Assembly: GCA_010909165.1 (NCBI GenBank) | Contig: VJWM01000118.1 | Span: forward strand, 620,001-684,000 | Reading direction: 5' to 3' | DNA: 64,000 nt | Source: Anthoceros angustus | Lineage: Eukaryota; Streptophyta; Anthocerotopsida; Anthocerotales; Anthocerotaceae | Shown here: positions 10,391 through 19,963 of the stretch, piece by piece | Position numbering within the stretch: the first letter of the stretch is position 1 | Layout of the letters: the number at the start of each line of letters is the position of its first letter | Translations under genes and position numbers: made by a program | Notes under the pieces: model-generated | The model's input: only the letters and a program-made list of their open reading frames with translations | What the model was told of the DNA's origin: nothing | Databases searched by the model: none

Positions 10391-10819
10391 TTATATCTCT
10401 GTTGAGCTTGAAAATATGTATGATAAGTAACAGTCCCGGACACGCACAACTGTTGTCTCTGAACCATTACACAAGTCATCCATTGCTTTGCTCATCAATC
10501 CAAGGAGACATTCTTTACATTGTTGATCATTTTGCATTGATGGAATTTTTGTATAGCAATCCACTGTTCCTTGAAAAGAATTTCCTTCCATTAAGTATAG
10601 TGGTTCATATGTATAAGGAAGACCATCTGGAAAGTAGGTTATTGCATTCTCAATCATGTCCATCACGAGACTGTGTAGGAAACTAACCTCAGTCGGATTA
10701 GCTTTAGGACCACAACTCCATACTGGTGCTCCTAAATCAGATTTTACAACCTCAATACTTGATTTCAAGAGTATATACCATATCATGGCCAATGCTTGTG
10801 TTCTTTTAGAGTACCTCAT
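10391..10819 (-). CDS. Ginkbilobin-like (Gnk2/DUF26) secreted protein 2
   Basis: Encodes about 142 residues. The start at 10819 (MRYSKRTQALAMIWYILLKSS) is preferred over the Met seven codons upstream because it aligns with the paralogue at 12364 and gives a hydrophobic signal peptide. The Gnk2 domain shows SCGPKANPTE, MDMIENAITYFPDGLPYTY, CYTKIPSMQNDQQCKECL, LCNGSETT and DCYLSYIF. Six cysteines are in the same order as gene 1, and the DQQCKEC core is shared with gene 3. It is predicted to be extracellular. Genes 2 and 3 are clearly the closest pair, so the array expanded by tandem duplication. Confidence 0.85.
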   Translation of the reverse strand: MRYSKRTQALAMIWYILLKSSIEVVKSDLGAPVWSCGPKANPTEVSFLHSLVMDMIENAITYFPDGLPYTYEPLYLMEGNSFQGTVDCYTKIPSMQNDQQCKECLLGLMSKAMDDLCNGSETTVVRVRDCYLSYIFSSSTEI

Positions 10820-10840
10820 GTTTGGTAAAAATAAATGCAC

Positions 10841-11497
10841 TCACATTATCCCATGATGTATGATTGAAAATTATTTTTTTCAAAAGCATTACAATAAGAA
10901 GAAGATTTATATTTATCCTCATGGAGTAGGATAGTATATGAGCATAGCGTTCCATCTTACTAGAATGTGAAAATGTGAAACTAGAACCACGAATCCACAA
11001 GTTTTACATGACTACAAGAACATTATTTATATTTTAAAATATGATATTTTTATTAAAAATATAAAAATATAATGCTAAGAAATATGTATCTTTTTTATGA
11101 TAGACTACCTTTTCAGGATTGAATTGCTAAGTTTTATTAAAATTTACAAAAATCGATTTAGACATACACAATTACATGTACATCCCACAAGGCACAAAGC
11201 TAGGGAAAAGGAATCCACAAGTTCAAACTACTGGTCTTTGCCAAGGCCTGCCATTCGCGTCATTATGGACTAGGGCTCCATCTTTCGTACTTTGTAGGCT
11301 TCTTCATATAATGAGGTATATATGGGTATATGAGTCCCAAACAATGATGCCAAGTTGGAGTTCTTGGTACCTCATAATAGAGAAGAGTAGGCCTCACATA
11401 GGTGGCAATCACAAGACCTCCTAATGAATTGTTTTAGCAAGGGATCTACATTCACAAAACGAGCATTGTGCTAGCATTGTGCCGGGTCGTGTTGGAT
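10841..11497. other. AT-rich intergenic stretch
   Basis: Probable 5' side of the minus-strand Gnk2 gene at 10391-10819. An open plus-strand frame (11176-11424) shows no family resemblance. Nothing else is supported. Confidence 0.4.
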
Positions 11498-11692
11498 CTT
11501 TTTCTCACTCTGCAATATGTAGATGGGGTCCCTTTTTCTCACTCTGCAATATGTAGATGGGGTCCCTTATTTCTGTTTAATACACTCAAAGACAGGATTA
11601 CATGTACAAAGTGAGTCTTCTTTCCACGTTGCAATATGTAGATGGCATCACTTATTTCATGATTAATACACTCAAAGACTGGATTGCATGTA
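11498..11692 (+). repeat. 34-bp tandem repeat with a longer diverged copy
   Basis: The unit containing ctcactctgcaatatgtaga occurs at 11498-11531 and 11532-11565. A diverged copy with its downstream acactcaaagac sequence repeats at about 11614-11692, so a roughly 85-bp unit was also duplicated. Confidence 0.8.
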
Positions 11693-11956
11693 CCTTCGAA
11701 GAGAAACCATTAGGTTATTTTTTTATAATAACTATTACGTATCTATTGTAGAATAATTATTGCATCCTTTTTTCTTATTTAAAAATATATTATATATAAA
11801 ACACCTTTGAGTACTAAATTGTCTTGTCTAATTTTATATGGACATACCAAAGTGTGTGGCTCTAGTTTTAGACTATACGCCCATATTTATGAGTTTGATG
11901 ATTTATGTGATGAAAGACATCATACATTCTAGGGAAAAGATATAAAATTTATTAAG

Positions 11957-12364
11957 CTACGTTGGGGTAGAAAATACATATGCTATGTAACAATCACGTA
12001 CACCTATAATTACTAGTTTTGAATCCTTACATGAGTCCACCAATCGAAGCAAACATTCTTTACATTGTTGATCATCTTGCATCGATGGAATTCTTGGATA
12101 ACATCTTACTGTTCCTTGAAAAGAATTTCCTTCCATCAAGTATTTTGGTGCGTATGTATAAGGAAGATCATCTGGAAAGTAAGCTATTGCATTATCAATC
12201 ATGACGTTCACCATATTTTGTAAGAAAGCAATATTAGAAGGATCAACTTTAAGACCACAACTATGTAGTTGCACTCCTAAACTAGATTTTATGACCTGTG
12301 CACTTGAATTCAAGAGTATATACCATATGACCGCCCATATTTGTGCCTTTTTAAAGTAACTCAT
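11957..12364 (-). CDS. Ginkbilobin-like (Gnk2/DUF26) secreted protein 3
   Basis: Encodes 135 residues with an N-terminal hydrophobic signal peptide (MSYFKKAQIWAVIWYILL) and one Gnk2 domain. It retains HSCGLKVDPSN, VMIDNAIAYFPDDLPYTY, CYPRIPSMQDDQQCKECL and DCYIAYVF. The cysteine before the final motif is shifted (SCKDSK), but six cysteines remain. The start is the first Met, and the bases before it (aaagtaact) resemble those before gene 2 (agagtacct). The role inferred from the family is an apoplastic defence or lectin-like protein. Substrate is unknown. Confidence 0.85.
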   Translation of the reverse strand: MSYFKKAQIWAVIWYILLNSSAQVIKSSLGVQLHSCGLKVDPSNIAFLQNMVNVMIDNAIAYFPDDLPYTYAPKYLMEGNSFQGTVRCYPRIPSMQDDQQCKECLLRLVDSCKDSKLVIIGVRDCYIAYVFSTPT

Positions 12365-13752
12365 GTTTTTAAAGTATCTTATAATCTATGACTGTGACCA
12401 ACTAAAATTTTCCTAAAGCATGAGAAGAAGATCTCATGTTGTGCCATTAATTGAAATAGTTATTTAGTATGATCTTATAATTTAATAAAATCTAGAAATT
12501 CAAAACTAGACCAAGAATCCATAAGTTTTACATGGTTAGAAGAATATTATCTTATTATAATTAAATATATAAAATATAGAAATGATAATAATATAATTAT
12601 TCTTGATTCTATTGTGAAAATAAGTATGACATCAATGAAAAGCTTTCCTATCTCAATCAAAGGATCAAAGCTCTATCCTTGGAGTAGGCGATAAGCTCTT
12701 TGATCCTTGGAGTGTGTGATAAAAGTGTAGAGAACAAAAGAAGTCTATTTGAATAAGTAATAATGAGGCAAGGGTGCCTCACAAAATGTAGGAGGAGGTG
12801 GCCAGCCATCTTTAGCACTCTCCTCCCACAACAGCAAGTGCCCCTAGCAGACGGGATAATTTGGAAAGATGGGATTTGTGTGCAGGGATCAGCCTGATAT
12901 CCAACCAAGCCTGATCCCTGTGACTTAAAGCCAAGAGCTGCATAGTTTGTTAAAGCGACCTGTATCAACCAGCTCCTCTTCCTCACGTTGGTGTGAGTGG
13001 AAGCTGTCCTACCAGCTGATTGTCGACCCCGCTCGACACGTGCTTTCTTAATTGCTTCCACATCAGGTAAATCTGGTCTTTTGCTCTTATTACAGCCAGA
13101 ATGAGCTCTTACCAGTGGGTGTAGTTGTCTCACCCCCACAGCCTCCTACATATTCGGCTGCCCATGCATATAAGCTCGTTGGAAGGAGTGCTTGATTGAT
13201 TAGTAGTCTTGTCCGATATGTAAATGTGTGGGCTTTTGTCGCAAGCTGGGTAGCTGCATTCTCATGCACCCCTTCCTCCTTGTAGTCCATGTGGCTGCAG
13301 AATTCGAGCGAGGAACTCTTGCTAATAGCCCATCTGTGTATATCACTAGGGATTACAAGCTTACGTATTACGGATGTGTTTTGCAAAGTGATGGAAGGGT
13401 CTTGAGGAAGCTTGGCCGATGTGGTTTGGTTAGGCCGTGTTGAATTTGAGTGATGTATGAGTGAAGGGCATTGTGTACTTTGCCCTTTGAGTTAAGGGCA
13501 TCTCATCGTAACCAACCAGGTTGGAAAAATGGTTTCACAAGGATATTGTGGTGTTCGGTAATACACAACCTATGGATTCAGCGATTCAGCGGTTGCTCCC
13601 AAAGGTGAGTGATCCTTGCGTAGAGGGCAGAGCACCTTGAATCTACCGCTACCAGGACTATGAAGCTACGAAATCGTGATCGACGGACAAAACAAGTTTT
13701 CCCACATGGTGGCCTGCCTGCGTGAAGAGGCAGGAGGAATCCGGACTCCCTC
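12365..13752. other. Intergenic stretch with no supported gene
   Basis: AT-rich to about 12650, then mixed composition. A minus-strand open frame at 12657-13139 has no recognisable motif and an unnatural composition, so it is not called. A change to GC-rich sequence begins near 13700. Confidence 0.4.
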
Positions 13753-14811
13753 TCAGCCCGCCATCCTGTAGAACTCCGATGACTCCACGTTGGTACAGGC
13801 GGAAGAAGCAGGGAAGAAATTATAGAGAGTCGGGAGCACAATCGGCACATGGGCCCCGAACAGAGACGGCAGGTTGAAGCTCTTGGTAGCCTCGTAGCAG
13901 AGGCGCAGAGAGGGCATCACATCGGTGGCCTCGCAGGAGCTGATGAAGCGCCTCAAGAGGGGCACCACATACACCGTGTCCAGGAACCTGTCGTGCGGCC
14001 GCTCCCTCTCGAAGCACTGCTGCAGGTAGCGCATGTACGTCCCCGGCTGCAGCTTGGCGGGGTATGGCCGCCCCCTGGTCCCGTCCGCCCGCAGATGCCC
14101 CATGAACATCCCCCGGATCTTCTCGAACTCCGCGTACCCGACCTGCGCCTGCGCGCACCCGGGCTCGAACAGCCCCGCATCCCGCTCCTCCGTAGCCGCG
14201 CTTCGGCTCGTTCCGGGGGCCTGAAGATTGGGCACCAGGAAGACTGTCCCTGCCGGAACCCCGACTGCCCGGCTCGCTGTCGCCCCGTCGGAGAAGACGA
14301 GCGTCGCCGGAGTCGGCGTCCGCAGCCAGCTGTGGGCTCGGAGCGCCGTGTTGGCCGATGCCCATTCCCATCTCGCCGCCTGCTGCTGCTGTTGCCGCCC
14401 CGCCGCCGCCCGCATGAAGCTCTCCAGGGATGGAGCCGCCTCCGCGTCCGCCTCCCGGGCTGGGAGCCGCAGCTTGCTGGTGGCCTCCTCGTCCCCGCTC
14501 GCCCCGGCAGGTCGCCCCCGCTTCAAACCCTGTTTCGGAGGCGGCTGGTAGTCCCCGGTCCCTGATGATTCCTTCCTCTTGGCCGTCGTCAGCAGCAGCT
14601 CCATCTCCACCTTGGGCCGCGCCATCTCTCTCAGCCTCACCTCCTCCGCGCTCTCCAAGCCGCCCTCAATCGCGGCTTCCGCGGAGCGGCTGGGGGAAGA
14701 ATGGAACGCGGAGGCCACCAGAGCCCGCGCCTTCAAGCTCCGGGAAGGAGGTGGTACATTCCGAATCTGACACCCAGATTTGCTTCTTCCTGCCGCGCAG
14801 CCTGTTCGCAC
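13753..14811 (-). CDS. Uncharacterised GC-rich plant protein
   Basis: A 352-codon frame, much longer than expected by chance and the longest on its strand here. The N-terminal half is low complexity (Ala/Arg/Ser-rich, with a QQQQQ run near residue 140 and a KRGRP basic patch near residue 98 that could be a nuclear signal). The C-terminal half looks folded: PGTYMRYLQQCFERERPHDRFLDTVYVVPLLRRF, then LRLCYEATKSFNLPSLFGAH. I do not recognise the family. Other frames in this GC-rich DNA are also open, so frame choice rests on the natural look of the C-terminal half. The true start may be an internal Met such as MARPKVEMELL (about residue 63). Confidence 0.55.
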   Translation of the reverse strand: MRTGCAAGRSKSGCQIRNVPPPSRSLKARALVASAFHSSPSRSAEAAIEGGLESAEEVRLREMARPKVEMELLLTTAKRKESSGTGDYQPPPKQGLKRGRPAGASGDEEATSKLRLPAREADAEAAPSLESFMRAAAGRQQQQQAARWEWASANTALRAHSWLRTPTPATLVFSDGATASRAVGVPAGTVFLVPNLQAPGTSRSAATEERDAGLFEPGCAQAQVGYAEFEKIRGMFMGHLRADGTRGRPYPAKLQPGTYMRYLQQCFERERPHDRFLDTVYVVPLLRRFISSCEATDVMPSLRLCYEATKSFNLPSLFGAHVPIVLPTLYNFFPASSACTNVESSEFYRMAG

Positions 14812-15086
14812 GGACGTCCCACGTCATACGTGATACAGACCTGTCTGAGGTACCCGGTACCGGGATTCTGCATCCTTGTACGCCGGGGGTCGTGAAGGGC
14901 ACGAGGGCGGGAACATCGAAGTTGACTGCGGTGCAACGGACAGCAGAGGAAGGAGGACGGAGAACTTGCCTCCATCAAGTCGAAAGCTTTGCGTGAAGCG
15001 AAGGACAGTCTGTGTCTGGCATTCCCTTACCAGTTTCTGAAGGCGTTCCGTTCTGCTCCGCAACTGCACAGTCGGACAGAGATGAA
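14812..15086. other. Intergenic, 5' side of the GC-rich gene
   Basis: No feature I can support beyond being the likely promoter or leader region of the minus-strand gene. Confidence 0.3.
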
Positions 15087-15159
15087 TGTCTGAGCCCAGG
15101 CTCGAACCACGGACCTCTGAGCGGGAGACCAGCGTGATGACCAACTGCACCATCCAGGC
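15087..15159 (-). repeat. tRNA-Val-like sequence, anticodon altered
   Basis: Read on the minus strand, the 73 nt start gcctggatggtgcagttggt (A box region) and end ggttcgagcctgggctcagaca (B box ggttcgagcc intact). This closely resembles plant tRNA-Val(CAC), but the acceptor stem has two mismatches and the loop reads CCC where CAC would be. It is best read as a tRNA-derived repeat or pseudogene, not a working tRNA. Confidence 0.65.
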
Positions 15160-16549
15160 TTCGACAGAGTACATACCTGACTATGTACCTGTATGCGTGT
15201 TTGTACGTCGACGTTGCAGGGCGGCGCTGGCTTCCATCACGTCTCCGATTTGGAGCTCTCATCAAGGGGACTGCGTCGAGGAAGCTCGGGGCGGGAGGCC
15301 GAGCGACCCAGAACTTGATGAAGGGGCCTGACGAGTCTGTTGGGGCTCTGGCAGGCCTGGTGATGCGGCGTTCAAGAACTGGCAGAGGGAGTTAATCGGG
15401 TCGTGAGCAGAGGGTGGATTAGGAAACAGGAAGTACTGCAATAACTGAAAACTGCCAGGCGTCGTGTCACCGATGGGCGGTTGCTTCCAGGCTTGAACTC
15501 CTGAGTCATCACAGGCTGGAGTTGTTGTTGGTGTCAGGGAAGGGGCCAGCCCGAATTTGCCGTTTAGGGAGGGCAGTGATGGGGTTGTGGGGAGGAGACA
15601 CGGGCGTTGCACGGGTGGCGGTTTCCTCCTCCTCTGCCGCTTGACCCGGACGACTGCCATCTGCACGGAGCGGAAGCCAGGAGGCACGACCGGTGTCTGC
15701 ACGCAGGTTATGACTGTCCTGCATGCAGAGGAACAGGGTTCGATTAGGTCCGAGCTTCGGACAGCAAGAGTCACAGAAGTGTCACGCAGCCGAACGTACC
15801 AGCACTTGCGTCTATGAGACATCATCAATGTATGACCCGCTGCCAGCCCGCCAGCCTGCCAGTTCCTGCTCAATGAGCAGACTGCAGGCAGCAGGCAGCA
15901 GGCAGGGCGGTTTTGCTGATGAAGAACCGCAGACATCACATCATGTCTCTCTCTGCCTGTCTGTTTGTGGACAGATGTCCATATGATAGTTACCACTTGA
16001 GGAAATCAGGAGGCTGTCTTACAGCGGAGTGGACAAACCCAGTTTTGAACCAGTTGACCTAATTTGAACACCTTCGATGAAGACAATGGATGTCCTCTCC
16101 AGGCGTGCTCATCACCAGATCATACAGAAAGCAAATTAGTAGTGTTTACAGAAGCAGAACTGCAACGGCATATGTATGTAGGCCACAGACTGACGTTTTG
16201 AGGTGACATGAGAACTCTGCACTGTTCTCACCTTTGAGTGATCTTACATCTATATGTCTGAAGAGCCTTACATGTCTTTGAATGTTGCACATGCTATCTG
16301 TGGACGTCCAGGCTGATTAAGGATCATCTTGGAGCATGCTCGCAAGCTCTGACACGGTTTTGTCCTCTTCTCTTATCGGTTTCATGGATGGCTAAAATTC
16401 TGAGCTTTTTTTAACAAAGACCTGACAACAATGGCACTCCATAGCTGCACATAGAGGTGAGAGGGGAGTGAATATATGTATCGGCTTGCGCAAAACAGAC
16501 TTATCCCCAGAGCTTGGCCTGGCAGAATCCCTGGGACAGAAGTTTACAC
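15160..16549. other. Stretch with one doubtful ORF; otherwise intergenic
   Basis: A minus-strand open frame of 244 codons (15262-15996) is Pro/Ser/Arg-rich with no family resemblance. Part of its N-terminus is a caggcag microsatellite (15880-15905) translated, so it may not be a gene. No other feature is supported until the duplicated block starting near 16560. Confidence 0.3.
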
Positions 16550-17116
16550 CTAGCTACTCAGATGACTGAAGATAATAGGTCTGCACAGTCTACTGAATCT
16601 GTGTACCGGAAGCAAACCATACGTAGGCTTTGCTTGAGGAGTAAAACAACATTCCACTCCCCGAATCATCATTTGCACTTGACCATTAGCAGGCCTCTTG
16701 CTTGGTGCAGTTGTGTCATTTATCCCAAGCCCCTTCTTGGTGGTCAACCAAGGATTGTCGACGTCCTTAGAAAACACAAGGTACAGAAGCCCCATCCAGT
16801 CACGTCCCCGATGCCAGACTTTATCCACCCGCTTGAACGGTGTGGAGGTCAGCTCTGTCAAACAATCCACAATTTCAAACACAGTTCTAATCCTCCATTG
16901 AGACACTTCAAATTTTGGTTCCTCTAGGACTGTTTTGCTCCACATACAGGTTGAAGGCCAGTCAAACCCCAGCCATACCAGAAAAGTGTTGCCAGGAATC
17001 GAATATGCGCAACAATGTAAGAACCGTCCAATCTGGAAATGCCTTATCACTGAAGCCGGACCTAATTGGACTAGGTAGTATCGATCAAGTCCCCTCGGTG
17101 CGGCGGTGGGACTCAC
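16550..17116 (-). CDS. Uncharacterised protein fragment (duplicated block)
   Basis: A 188-codon frame with a natural-looking core: GNTFLVWLGFDWPSTCMWSK, FEVSQWRIRTVFEIVDCL, VWHRGRDWMGLLYLVFSKD. I do not recognise the family. Decayed copies lie at 24240-24480 and 31690-32100, where the same segments are broken by indels, showing that this is an ancestral exon or gene carried in the tandem unit. Start and stop are uncertain. It could be one exon of a longer gene or part of an older transposon. Confidence 0.4.
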   Translation of the reverse strand: MSPTAAPRGLDRYYLVQLGPASVIRHFQIGRFLHCCAYSIPGNTFLVWLGFDWPSTCMWSKTVLEEPKFEVSQWRIRTVFEIVDCLTELTSTPFKRVDKVWHRGRDWMGLLYLVFSKDVDNPWLTTKKGLGINDTTAPSKRPANGQVQMMIRGVECCFTPQAKPTYGLLPVHRFSRLCRPIIFSHLSS

Positions 17117-17692
17117 TCCAGCTGCATTATTGGAGATGGCTAACTGATGTGCAATTTCGAATTAGAGCTGCGTAGAGTGCAATCTACTGAATGTCAGCAG
17201 CACGGAGCTCCACTGAGCACCTCAATTGCATTGAGCATTCCTGCATTGCAAATTGCGAGAAATATGTGCTGGATTGTGCCTCACACTGTTAAATCACTTC
17301 AGGTAATGACTTGATTGAAAGTGCTTGCTTTGGATGGTGAGTTTGCAACCCCAGTTTGCCATAGCTGTGGTGAGCACAAGAGATTCAGAGAAATCTGTGG
17401 ATTCTTTTTCCCCGGAGAACATGCTGCACATAAGCTTTGCGTCCCAATCACATCAAGTGGCGGTGAAGATTGCCGCATGCTTGGAGCTCAGATCCAGGCC
17501 CCTGAGATGGGGCCGCAGAGCTGCACATCTCTGCGCGGGGTGTGTGCGGGGAGCTGCAGATGTCTGCGCAAGAAGGCCCCTTGCTCAATAACGGCACGCA
17601 CAAGTCAAGGGACGGTCCAAAGCCGGAGGAAACGGAGGGAATTGTTCGCAATGTTGATCTATAAAGGGCTATAGTAGAAGCACGCTTACCAG

Positions 17693-17766
17693 GTCTGGAT
17701 GGTGGAGTTAGTTACCACCCCAGGCATTCAATCCACGGAGCCCCCGATCGAATCCGGGTTCAGACA
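17693..17766 (+). repeat. tRNA-Val-like head of SINE-like repeat
   Basis: The 74 nt begin gtctggatggtggagtt and end with a B box gatcgaatc and ttcagaca. The 7-bp acceptor stem (gtctgga with ttcagac) and the GTGG/CCAC D stem are intact. The T stem has one mismatch and the anticodon arm is degraded. It leads directly into the repeat body at 17767. Confidence 0.6.
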
Positions 17767-18077
17767 ACTTGTGAATGGAGTCCTGCCTGCTTTGAACTGC
17801 GCACCGACTTTTTCCCATCAGTCATCTGTTCACACATGTCCACGGTAGCTGACATTTTCTCATGCCGACTTCCTACTCATGTGTTCATACATTTTCCCAT
17901 GGTGGCTGACATTTTCCCATCGTGACTTCCTACTGGATTGTTCATACATTTTCCCATGGTGGTTTCCTCCTGAAGGGTGGCTTCATACGTATATATATCA
18001 CAGAAGGATGTCTTCCAGGGCCTGGTAGAAACCCAGGTAGACCGAACAGCCAATGCCTGTCGTGCGGTCGTCCAGGA

Positions 18078-18191
18078 GTGGACTATGATAGGCCACCTTC
18101 TTCTTCTTCTTCTCACTCGTACTCAGCGGTTTCCATACCGTGAAAGAGAGACTGGAGAAGAAGAAGAAGAAAAGAACAGATTATAGTCCAC
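18078..18191 (+). repeat. 114-bp hairpin-forming inverted repeat
   Basis: The outer arms gtggactatgat (18078-18089) and attatagtccac (18180-18191) pair, as do the inner arms cttcttcttcttcttctc (about 18096-18114) and gagaagaagaagaagaa (about 18154-18170). Transcribed, this would fold into a long stem. The copy near 25384-25475 keeps only the inner arms. Confidence 0.7.
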
Positions 18192-18319
18192 TTGGAGAAA
18201 CGTCGGGCTTGGGCCGGGCCAAGTAAATATGGATGGTCGTTTCAGGTCAGGGAGTGAGTGGTTTGTTAAACAACTTCAAATTATTGTTTATTTTTGAATA
18301 TGGAAACTCGTTAGACATC

Positions 18320-18393
18320 GTCTGGATGGTGTAGTTGGTCATCACGCTAGTCTCACACACTAGAGCTCCCCAGTTGAAACCTGGGTTCAGACA
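18320..18393 (+). repeat. tRNA-Val(CAC)-like sequence with full cloverleaf
   Basis: All four stems can pair: a 7-bp acceptor with one G-T pair, a 3-bp D stem, a perfect 5-bp anticodon stem (ctagt/actag) around loop ctcacac with anticodon CAC, and a 5-bp T stem (cccag/ctggg). The T loop is ttgaaac, so the invariant C56 of the B box is lost. That should weaken TFIIIC binding and the T-D loop contact. It heads the family B repeat (18320-18730), so I read it as tRNA-derived and probably not a functional gene. Confidence 0.65.
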
Positions 18394-18730
18394 TCACGCC
18401 GTACAGTTCGATTGCAGATGGGGGAGTTTTGCAGCCTTGTGCAAATGGACGATGTGCTCTGTACAGCAGCGCAGGATGCTTAATAACGGCGTTCTTATAC
18501 ATGTGTGTCCATGTTGCCTAAGCCATTTGGACACATCCTGCTGATGAACCCTCTCGAAAGCCTGCGCATTCGCAAGCCTGTCCCCTTTCGCAAGCCTGTT
18601 GCGCAAGTCTGGTGCACAAGTAGTCCTTTCGCAAGTAGCCTAGGCACAGCGTGGTACAAGTTTTGAAGTACAAGTCCCATGACATAAGAATTCCGTCCAA
18701 GTGGAGTATAATACATTCTTTTATCCTGTA
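18320..18730 (+). repeat. SINE-like repeat, family B
   Basis: A tRNA-Val-like head is followed by a body containing atgcttaataacggcgttctt and ccgtccaag near the end. The same head plus body is at 25601-25985, and body pieces (one inverted) are at 35945-36180. Ends are approximate. Confidence 0.6.
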
Positions 18731-19260
18731 GCCAGCGGTTTGAAAACGTGTATGCTAAACGCGGCAACTTTGAGGAGGCTAGCAGGGTAGTTTGGGTTCA
18801 TCACGATGATGTGCTTGTAGCCAGCAGTTTGAAAACGTGTATGCTAAACGCAGCAACTTTGAGGAGGCTAGCAGGGTGGTTTGAGGGTGTTGATCACAGA
18901 GAAGTGGCGACGTGGCCTGCTCTAATTTCAGCATACTTCCTAGCAAGGCAGGGGCCAGGGTAGCCTTCCTGTATGCCATGCAAGAAGTAGGTATCGCTGT
19001 ACCCAGTTCCGTTCGTGACATGATTGTGCCTCCTGCAAGCAGCCATGTGCCAATTGTGGGCAGCTAAGCTTTGGAGAAGGGCAAGCAGCTTCAAGCACGA
19101 TTTAGACAACAAAAACATCAAAGAGAACTGTTAAAAGCCAGCAGTTTGGTGGACATGTATGCAAAGTTGGCAGCCTGGAGGACAGCCGGAAAGTGATTGA
19201 CGAAGTCGATCGGAATGATGGGGTGACATGGAGTGTCCTAATTGCAGGGTTCCGGTAGTG
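18731..19260 (+). pseudogene. PPR protein relic with 89-bp tandem duplication
   Basis: Across frames the plus strand reads VYAKRGNFEEASRV, VDHREVATWPALISAY, ALEKGKQLQARF, SSLVDMYAKL and DRNDGVTWSVLIAGF. These are successive PLS-type PPR motifs of an organelle RNA-binding protein. The segment 18731-18819 is repeated at 18820 (89 bp), which duplicates a motif and breaks the frame. At least three further indels occur and no start or C-terminal domain remains. The equivalent relic in unit 2 is 25992-26440. The source was probably a nuclear PPR gene similar to that at 33-35.7 kb but not identical. Confidence 0.65.
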
Positions 19261-19963
19261 TGCGTACTGGGTTTCGCATGGCACGATGGAACCGACAATG
19301 TGTGTCTTGCAGCCCTCACAATTCCCAAAATGCACACCATGAGCCAGAACAGCATTATTGTGCGGGGGAGAGAGTCCGCAGCTTATAAGCCTGTGGAATC
19401 GAAATGAAAGAGCTTTGAATTATTACCTCGCCGTGCGTCCCTCATTACTTGTGAGGAACAACAATTCAATCCTGAGCAAATCCCCTGTTGTTCTGAATAA
19501 CTACTCAAGCAACGAATCGCTCTCGACGCAGTGCTCTCTCGCACAAAAACCACGAGGTACCCGGGTCTCTGCCACCTTGCAGGCACCCATCCCCTTGAAA
19601 GCCAGACTTTCACAGAACAGCTCTAAATATCCTACTTCTGGAAAATGTTTTTTCGATGATTCCTGTGCTATTCAACACCCGGAAAAATCCCTCTGTCTAC
19701 CTGACGGTGGTTGCCTGTAAGACCTCAGTTTCCTCCTCCTGTGGTCCTCGTTATGTCCTTGTGCATTACCGGAAATACAAATTCTCACCAGAAATGTATC
19801 TTGCCGCCAAAAACGTCCTACGTGTCAAGCTTGAAAAACTGTCACAGCGGACACTTCGGACAATTGTCAATCCTACTGGAAGTTAGTCCTCTCTACAACG
19901 CAACAAACAAAAAGACGTGAGCCCACCAAGCTTGCTGCATGTCACAGGAGAGGGGACTTGAAC
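19261..19963. other. 3' flank of F-box gene
   Basis: Conserved between unit 1 and unit 2 (19340-19670 with 26590-26945), so probably 3' UTR and downstream DNA of the F-box gene. No independent gene seen. Confidence 0.4.

Larger units (their letters stand above)
17693..18192 (+). repeat. SINE-like repeat, family A
   Basis: tRNA-Val-like head, then a body with several ttcccatggtgg/cttcctactc units, ending in a cttcttcttcttc tract. A related body without a clear head occurs at 25068-25480 and an inverted copy at 5615-6045. Confidence 0.55.

Noticed and set aside
12657-13139. 160-codon minus-strand ORF as a gene
   Set aside because: No recognisable motif, mixed basic/hydrophobic composition and no start context or paralogue.
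13849-14996. Long plus-strand open frames opposite the GC-rich gene (238 and 188 codons)
   Set aside because: They are Pro/Arg/Ser-rich shadows of a GC-rich minus-strand gene. The minus frame has the only natural-looking folded segment.
15262-15996. 244-codon minus-strand ORF as a confident gene
   Set aside because: Part is a translated microsatellite, and the rest is Pro/Ser-rich without family resemblance. Kept only as a doubtful stretch.
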